The position numbers were made by a program, and so were the translations under genes. Below, piece after piece: positions 58,523 through 64,000 of a stretch of DNA of 64,000 nt; the first letter of the stretch is position 1; the number at the start of each line of letters is the position of its first letter. The notes beneath the pieces are model-generated. The model was not told the DNA's origin and made no database searches. It saw only the letters and a program-made list of their open reading frames with translations. The DNA is from UBA7672 sp965279205 (GTDB taxonomy: Bacteria; Pseudomonadota; Alphaproteobacteria; Caulobacterales; Hyphomonadaceae), in NCBI GenBank assembly GCA_965279205.1, contig OZ257144.1, positions 2,914,001-2,978,000 on the forward strand, written 5' to 3'.

Positions 58523-59998
58523 TCAGGCCGACGTCTTCACGCGCCCAACTGCCTGCTTCCACCCGGCTAGGCGCGTAGCCCGATCAGCTGGCATCATCGC
58601 GGGGTCAAACTTACGGTCGAGCTTCCAGATAGAAGCCGCCTCTTTCAGCGATCCGAATTCACCGGCGCCCACGGCCGCCAGGATCGCGGCACCTAGCGCC
58701 GTTGTTTCGGTATTCTTCGGGCGCACGACCTCTATGCCCAGTATGTCGGCCATGAACTGCAACAGCCAGTCATTCCGCGCCATGCCGCCATCGACCCTCA
58801 GGCGTTGCGGCGCCACGCCGTCCTTCGCCATCGCCTCCAGCAGCTCCGCTGTCTGGAATGCCGCGCTCTCCAGCGCCGCCCGGGCGATGTGCGCAATGGT
58901 CGAGCCGCGCTGCAGCCCGAGAATAGCCCCACGCGCGTTAGAATCCCAATGCGGCGCTCCCAGCCCCACGAACGCAGGAACCAGATAGACGCCCGCAGTG
59001 TCCGAAATCGATTGCGCCAACTCGCCGGCGTGTGCGCCATCGCGAATGATCTTCAGCTCATCGCGCAGCCACTGGATCGTTGAGCCTGCCGACAGGATCG
59101 ATCCCTCCAGCGCATAGGTCGTCTTGCCGCCAACCCGATACGCAATCGTTCCCAACAGCCGCGACTTTGACCGCTTCAGCTCCGTGCCCGTATTCAGCAC
59201 CAGGAAGCCGCCCGTGCCGTAGGTCGACTTCACCTCGCCTGCCTCGAAGCACGCCTGCCCGACCAGCGCCGCCTGCTGGTCACCCGCGACGCCACGTATC
59301 GGCAGGCCGGTGCCGAACAGATCTGTCGTGCCATAATCGCCAGCCGAGTCCCGCACCTCCGGTAACAGCTCCATCGGCACGTTGAACAGATCGCACAGGC
59401 CCTGATCCCAGCAGCCCTTGCGGATGTCATAGAGCGACGTGCGCGAGGCATTGGTCGCATCCGTTGCGTGCATCCGTCCGCCGGTCAGTCGCCAGATCAG
59501 GAAACAGTCGATCGTTCCCGCCGCCAGTTCGCCGCGCTTCGCACGTTCGCGTGCGCCAGGAACCGCATCGAGAATCCAGGCTATCTTGGACGCCGAGAAA
59601 TAGGGATCAAGCACCAACCCGGTCTTCTCGGCGACAAGGTCCTGATTGCCTGCCGCCGCCAGCGCCTGCGTGCGCTCTGCCGTGCGCCGATCCTGCCAAA
59701 CAACCGCGTTGTAGATAGGCTCACCCGTCTTGCGCTCCCAAACCACCACGGTCTCGCGCTGGTTGGTGACGCCCACAGCCGCAACCTTCCGCGAGCCCAG
59801 CCGCTCCAGCGTCTGTTCGGTCGTACGCCGTTGCGTCCGCCAGATCGCTTCCGGGTCATGCTCTACCCAGCCCGACTGCGGAAATATCTGCGGAAACTCT
59901 TCCTGCGCCGAGGCAACGATCGAACCGTCCAGGCCGATCGCCATTGCGCGGCTGGATGTTGTTCCCTGGTCGAGCGCCAGGATCACGCCATCATTCAT
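58523..59998 (-). CDS. glpK: Glycerol kinase
   Basis: The protein is 491 residues and phosphorylates glycerol to glycerol 3-phosphate. VILALDQGTTSSRAMAIGLD, GVTNQRETVVVWERKTGEPI, AVVWQDRRTAERTQALAAAG, DATNASRTSLYDIRKGCWDQ, GVAGDQQAALVGQACFEAGE, STYGTGGFLVLNTGTEL and LRVDGGMARNDWLLQFMADI are diagnostic. ATG at 59998 overlaps the GNAT stop (ATGA). No glpD, glpF or glpR is present, so its link to the arginine genes upstream is only by operon position. Confidence 0.95.
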   Translation of the reverse strand: MNDGVILALDQGTTSSRAMAIGLDGSIVASAQEEFPQIFPQSGWVEHDPEAIWRTQRRTTEQTLERLGSRKVAAVGVTNQRETVVVWERKTGEPIYNAVVWQDRRTAERTQALAAAGNQDLVAEKTGLVLDPYFSASKIAWILDAVPGARERAKRGELAAGTIDCFLIWRLTGGRMHATDATNASRTSLYDIRKGCWDQGLCDLFNVPMELLPEVRDSAGDYGTTDLFGTGLPIRGVAGDQQAALVGQACFEAGEVKSTYGTGGFLVLNTGTELKRSKSRLLGTIAYRVGGKTTYALEGSILSAGSTIQWLRDELKIIRDGAHAGELAQSISDTAGVYLVPAFVGLGAPHWDSNARGAILGLQRGSTIAHIARAALESAAFQTAELLEAMAKDGVAPQRLRVDGGMARNDWLLQFMADILGIEVVRPKNTETTALGAAILAAVGAGEFGSLKEAASIWKLDRKFDPAMMPADRATRLAGWKQAVGRVKTSA

Positions 59999-60537
59999 GG
60001 CCGTCTCCGCTCAAACTGGATTGTCGGCACACCTCTATAGGTCGTCCGCGCCCGCTCCACGAACCCGAACTTCTCGGCGAGCTTGATCGACGCAACATTG
60101 TCCGGATCAATCATCGCGACCACACATGGCGCGCCGAGCACGCGCGCCTCCCAGTCCAACGCGGCTTGCAGCGCTTCCGAAGCGTAGCCTTTACCGTGCG
60201 CTTCAGGCAGCAGCGCCCAGCCCAGTTCGCGGTCTTCACCGAATGGCGGATCCATGTCGCGTTTGGCGTCCATGATGCCGATCTCGCCGATCAGTTTTCC
60301 CGTCGCCTTGTCCTCGATCGCCCAGAACCCGTGGCCGAGCAGCACCCACGACCCGGCATAGCGTTGCAGTCTCTGCCACACCTCTTCGGGCGTATACGGC
60401 CTGCCGCCGATAAACCGGGTGACGATGGGATCGTTCCACATCGGAATGCTGGCCGCAAAATCGGCAGCCGTATGTGCGCGCAGGCGCAACCGCTCCGTTT
60501 CGACGACCGGCGCCCGATCAAACACGCTGGAAGTCAT
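59995..60537 (-). CDS. GNAT acetyltransferase (RimJ/RimL type)
   Basis: The protein is 180 residues. ETERLRLRAHTAADFAASIP, GFWAIEDKATGKLIGEIGIM, DRELGWALLPEAHGKGYASE (acetyl-CoA loop) and ASIKLAEKFGFVERARTTY define the fold. The target is unknown, perhaps a protein N-terminus or a small molecule. ATG at 60537 overlaps the end of astB by 20 bp, so it is translationally coupled to the arginine genes. Confidence 0.88.
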   Translation of the reverse strand: MTSSVFDRAPVVETERLRLRAHTAADFAASIPMWNDPIVTRFIGGRPYTPEEVWQRLQRYAGSWVLLGHGFWAIEDKATGKLIGEIGIMDAKRDMDPPFGEDRELGWALLPEAHGKGYASEALQAALDWEARVLGAPCVVAMIDPDNVASIKLAEKFGFVERARTTYRGVPTIQFERRRP

Positions 60538-61858
60538 GAACCGGTCCCAGGCCAAGCACCTGCCCGATCGCGTCGAGCGCCGCGCGGCCTTCATCAAGCA
60601 GCTGCGGGTCGGCAAGATCGGAAACAGCAAGGCGATCCCGATAGCGCCGTTCGACGATCTGCTCCAGAGCCGCGATACGAGCCTCATCCAGCATGGCCCG
60701 TCCGCCGATGGCCTGCAGCTCCGCCTCGGTCATCACGACACGCAACCGCAGGCAGGCAGGCCCGCCGCCATTGCGCATGGACTGGCGCAGGTCGAGATAA
60801 TGCGCCTCCCGGACAGGTCCGTTGCTCGCCAGCACCCGATCCACAAACGCCTTCGCACGCGGCGCCTCTTCGGCTTCCACGGGAAGGATCAGCGCCATGC
60901 CGCCTTCAGGTTTTGTAACGATCTGAGAATTGAACAGATAGGATTTCACGGCTTCGCCGAGCTCCAGCTCAGCGGTCGCCGCCTCCAGCAGCACCGGCTC
61001 AAATCCCCGGCCACCGCACGCGCGCTTTAGCGACTCGATGACGCCGCTGCGATCCTCGAAAGCTTGCTCATGAAACATCAGGACGTTGCCATTCGAGACA
61101 GCCACCACGTCATTGTGAAAGGCGCCAGCATCAATAGCCGCGCGGCCCTGCTGCGCGAACATGGCGCCCCCGCCGCGCCACAGGTCGTGTTGCGTGGCAA
61201 CGATATGCGAGGCCTCCATCGCCTGCCGTGCGGCGAACCGTCCGCCGCCCTCCCTGGCAAAAGCCGAGCGCCCGTAGACGAACATCTCGACGCCGCGCTC
61301 GCCATGCACGGATGCCAACCTGCAATGGTTGGCCGCGCCTTCATCGCCAAATGTCGAAAATGGGACGGGCGCATGGATCGCGAACCGCGCCTCGTCCGCG
61401 AAGATGGCCTTCAGCACGCGAGATGTCGTCTCGGTCTCGATCCCGCGATGGAAATGAGAAGACAGATTTGCCGGCGTCAGATGCAGCCGCCCATCGCCCG
61501 TATCGGCCGACGGCGAAACCGTTGCAGCATTGGCGGTCCACATCGCGGAGGCTGAAGAAGCGTTCTCAAGCACCAGCGGTGAGGCGCGAGAGGCTGCGCG
61601 GATCACGTCCGCATCGCTGCCGCCGAACCCCATCTTGCGCAGACTGGAGACGTGGGGCCGCTCATGCGGCGGCAGGACGCCCTGCGGGACGCCCATCCGC
61701 ATGAGCGCCCGCATCTTGCCGAGGCCCTGTAGAGCCGCCTCGCGCGGATTGGAGACCTTCCCCTCATTGGCCGCCGACGCGAGATTGCCGTGCGCCAACC
61801 CGCCATAGTTGTGGGTCGGCCCGACCAGTCCGTCGAAATTGACTTCGACGGCACTCAT
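60518..61858 (-). CDS. astB: N-succinylarginine dihydrolase
   Basis: The protein is 446 residues. It is the second step of the AST pathway and releases two ammonia and CO2 from succinylarginine. NFDGLVGPTHNYGGLAHGNL, LPPHERPHVSSLRKMGF, AANHCRLASVHGERGVEMFV (His), LMFHEQAFEDRSGV (His), YLDLRQSMRNGGGPACLRLR (Cys) are conserved positions. ATG at 61858 overlaps the end of astD by 4 bp. Confidence 0.95.
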   Translation of the reverse strand: MSAVEVNFDGLVGPTHNYGGLAHGNLASAANEGKVSNPREAALQGLGKMRALMRMGVPQGVLPPHERPHVSSLRKMGFGGSDADVIRAASRASPLVLENASSASAMWTANAATVSPSADTGDGRLHLTPANLSSHFHRGIETETTSRVLKAIFADEARFAIHAPVPFSTFGDEGAANHCRLASVHGERGVEMFVYGRSAFAREGGGRFAARQAMEASHIVATQHDLWRGGGAMFAQQGRAAIDAGAFHNDVVAVSNGNVLMFHEQAFEDRSGVIESLKRACGGRGFEPVLLEAATAELELGEAVKSYLFNSQIVTKPEGGMALILPVEAEEAPRAKAFVDRVLASNGPVREAHYLDLRQSMRNGGGPACLRLRVVMTEAELQAIGGRAMLDEARIAALEQIVERRYRDRLAVSDLADPQLLDEGRAALDAIGQVLGLGPVHDFQRV

Positions 61859-63336
61859 GGGCGAAGGCCCGTGATCGCTTCATCGTCCTTCACCGCGCCC
61901 GGCGCGATCAGGCTTGCCATTGGCCAAGCGGAGTAGTCCGCCGCAAAATAGCCAGCGGGCCGATGATTGCCTGATTGCCCCACGCCGCCAAACGGCGCCG
62001 CGCCTGAAGCGCCGGTCGTCTGCCGGTTCCAGTTGAGCACGCCCGCTCGCACCTCTGCCTCGAAACGCCGGAACAGATCGGCGCTGTCCGAAATCAGCCC
62101 GGCGGCGAGGCCAAAGCGCGTGGCGTTTGCTTCTTCGATCGCAGCATCAAAATCCGGAACCCGGATCACCTGCAGCAACGGTCCGAAGACTTCCTCGTCC
62201 TTGCGTTCGTTGATCGCGGTGACGTCTATCAATCCGGGAGACACGAATGCGGCGCCAAGATTGAGCCGCTTGGCTTCTTTCAAGGCGATCCCGCCGCTAC
62301 GCAGCCAATCCTCTTGCACCGCTAGAACGGCATCCGCCGCTTTCGCTGAAACTACCGGACCAATGAAAGGCTGCGGCTGGGAATCCGGCATGCCGACCAC
62401 AATCCGATCGATCAGGCGCGACAGCGTTCTGACAACCGCATCACCCTCGGCGCCAGACTTCACGATCAGCCTGCGCGCGCAGGTGCAGCGTTGTCCGCCC
62501 GTTATGTAGGCCGACTTCACGATCAGCTTCGCCGTGGCATCGAGATCCGCCGCATCCCACACCACCAGCGGATTGTTGCCGCCCAGTTCAAGCGCAACGA
62601 TCTTCTCAGGCTTACCCGCAAGCGCTCGATGGATCGCCCGCCCCGCCGGCACGCCACCCGTGAACAGCACGCCATCGACGCCGTCATGCGCGACCAGCTG
62701 CTCCGCCGGCGGCCGCGCACCCTGCACCAGATTGATCACGCCTGCCGGAATCCCCGCCTCTTCCCACAGCTTCACCGTGAACTCCGCGACTTCCGGCACC
62801 TGCTCAGACGGCTTGAAGATCACGGTATTGCCGGCGATCAGCGCGGGCATGATGTGGCCGTTGGGAAGATGTCCCGGGAAATTGAACGGGCCCAGCACCG
62901 CCATTACGCCATGGGGATGATGACTGATCCGCGCCGTGAATGCGCCGGCGGGCGCGTCGCGCGTCGGCGTGCGCTCCGCATACGCCTTGGCCGACAACTC
63001 GGCCTTGCCAACCATCGCTGCGGCTTCGGTTGCAGCATCCCACAATGGCTTGCCCGTCGACCGTGAAATCACCGCAGCCATGTCGCCCTTGCGGGCGTCA
63101 ACCAGTTTGGCGAACGCCCGCACCAGCGCGATCCGATCTTCCACCGGTCTCCGTCGCCAGGCCGGAAACGCCGCTCGTGCCGCAGCAACGGCGGTTTCGA
63201 CATCGTGAGAACCAGCCTCGGCGCCCGTCCAGATCACAGCGCCGTCCGCCGGAGCGACGGACGAGAATGTCGCGCCCGATCCTCTTAGCCAACGGCCGCC
63301 GATGAAGCACTCTCCGGTGAAAGCCGGCAGGCTCAC
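61855..63336 (-). CDS. astD: N-succinylglutamate 5-semialdehyde dehydrogenase
   Basis: The protein is 493 residues, an NAD-dependent aldehyde dehydrogenase that converts succinylglutamate semialdehyde to succinylglutamate. GAVIWTGAEAGSHDVETAVA, VLGPFNFPGHLPNGHIMPAL, IFKPSEQVPEVAEFTVKLWE, VLFTGGVPAGRAIHRALAGK, ALELGGNNPLVVWDAADLDA and GQRCTCARRLIVKSG with the catalytic Cys are present. ATG at 63336 overlaps the end of astA by 4 bp. Confidence 0.95.
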   Translation of the reverse strand: MSLPAFTGECFIGGRWLRGSGATFSSVAPADGAVIWTGAEAGSHDVETAVAAARAAFPAWRRRPVEDRIALVRAFAKLVDARKGDMAAVISRSTGKPLWDAATEAAAMVGKAELSAKAYAERTPTRDAPAGAFTARISHHPHGVMAVLGPFNFPGHLPNGHIMPALIAGNTVIFKPSEQVPEVAEFTVKLWEEAGIPAGVINLVQGARPPAEQLVAHDGVDGVLFTGGVPAGRAIHRALAGKPEKIVALELGGNNPLVVWDAADLDATAKLIVKSAYITGGQRCTCARRLIVKSGAEGDAVVRTLSRLIDRIVVGMPDSQPQPFIGPVVSAKAADAVLAVQEDWLRSGGIALKEAKRLNLGAAFVSPGLIDVTAINERKDEEVFGPLLQVIRVPDFDAAIEEANATRFGLAAGLISDSADLFRRFEAEVRAGVLNWNRQTTGASGAAPFGGVGQSGNHRPAGYFAADYSAWPMASLIAPGAVKDDEAITGLRP

Positions 63337-64000
63337 GTGCGCTTCTCCTGAAGGCGGTAGACAAGAACTTCATCGGACGCAGCAGCGCCGATCCGCTTGA
63401 GAACTCCGGCAGGATCATCACCTCGCGCAAACTGGGTCACAGCAAAGCGCTCAACATTCGCCAGCGCTATCAGCCCGGCCTGTACCCGCAAATCTCCATT
63501 GGAAAATTCCGCCGCAGACATACGCACTGCTTCGCGCACCGTATCGATGTGATCAATGAACGCTTCGACCGTCGGCCCTGCATCAAAGATATCGACCACG
63601 TCATTGTACCGGAAACCCTGCGCCCTGAGCATGGCAAGCGCCGGCTCCGCGTCCGGATGCGGCCGCGCAATGACGTTCCGCGCCGCATCTGGCAGCAGCG
63701 CCGTATAGATCGGATAGCGAGGCATCAGGTCAGCAATGAAGCGATGGTCACGAGCGCTCAATACGTCGGCCTTGCGATAGTCCATGTGGAAAAATTTGGA
63801 CCCGACAGCATCCCAGAACGGTGACTTGCCCTCGCCATCGGTGAAGCCCCGGATTTCCGCCATCGCCTTCGGCCCGAACCGCACGGGATCGACTGCAATC
63901 AGCATCAGCCGGGCAAACGACAGCAGCCGCCCGCGCCCGCCGCCCCGCGCCTTGCGCTCGATGAACAGCGTCCCGAGTTCAGTGTCGCCATGATAGTCGT
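63333..64000 (-). CDS. astA: Arginine N-succinyltransferase, partial (5' end off the right edge)
   Basis: It catalyses the first AST step, transferring succinyl from CoA to arginine. About 222 C-terminal residues are in the window. They read DYHGDTELGTLFIERKARGG, LLSFARLMLIAVDPVRFGPK, AEIRGFTDGEGKSPFWDAVG, SKFFHMDYRKADVLSARDHR, FIADLMPRYPIYTALLPDAA, then PALAMLRAQGFRYNDVVDIF. All are typical AstA blocks. It is the most upstream visible gene of astA-astD-astB-GNAT-glpK. astC and astE are not in the window. Confidence 0.94.
   Translation of the reverse strand, partial: DYHGDTELGTLFIERKARGGGRGRLLSFARLMLIAVDPVRFGPKAMAEIRGFTDGEGKSPFWDAVGSKFFHMDYRKADVLSARDHRFIADLMPRYPIYTALLPDAARNVIARPHPDAEPALAMLRAQGFRYNDVVDIFDAGPTVEAFIDHIDTVREAVRMSAAEFSNGDLRVQAGLIALANVERFAVTQFARGDDPAGVLKRIGAAASDEVLVYRLQEKRT

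Overview
The window is about 64 kb of GC-rich DNA from an alphaproteobacterium; I cannot place it below class with confidence. The evidence is a tRNA-His with A73 and no encoded G-1 (an alphaproteobacterial trait), an Hsp20 gene with a ROSE-like leader, and the general gene content. Core metabolic genes lie at both ends. A 36-kb accessory region lies between them.

Left core (1-3927): a partial cysD (sulfate activation) is divergent from an AsmA-family envelope gene. A small membrane-protein gene follows that has been broken by a 17-bp tandem triplication. Then comes tRNA-His.

Integrated island (3960 to about 40137): the 3' part of tRNA-His, from the anticodon loop through CCA, is repeated perfectly over 47 bp at 40138-40184. 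A P4-type tyrosine integrase (38766-39950) lies just inside that second copy. Everything between is therefore most simply a 36-kb element integrated in tRNA-His. It carries three membrane-anchored TIR-domain proteins with three different C-terminal repeat modules: TIR-TM-TPR, TIR-TM-PEGA-propeller and TIR-TM-WD40. It also carries many small lipoproteins and secreted proteins, cytochromes c, a quinoprotein dehydrogenase, an RcnB-like protein, a universal stress protein, an Hsp20 gene, an HhH protein with an MsrQ-like heme membrane protein, a catalytic-core-only tyrosine recombinase, and a C-terminal Cas1 fragment. A roughly 120-bp intergenic repeat occurs at least five times, always inside the island. 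A lipoprotein cassette of just under 1 kb is present twice in inverted orientation. The island looks like a mosaic, with truncated genes (XRE regulator, Cas1, a CxxC protein) concentrated in its left third.

Right core (40200-64000): a complete glycolate/glyoxylate locus (glcD-glcE-glcF-glcB, with a divergent LldP/GlcA permease) would let the cell use glycolate through glyoxylate and malate. Next come an exported-protein family found four times in the window, and a TetR-led operon that encodes a redoxin/cytochrome/copper-monooxygenase-like exported protein. After these are a MaoC-like hydratase with a zinc-independent alcohol dehydrogenase, an M48 lipoprotein protease, an HMG-CoA lyase with a CaiB-type CoA transferase, and an overlapping operon astA-astD-astB-GNAT-glpK for arginine succinylation catabolism and glycerol use. 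The last gene, astA, runs off the right edge.
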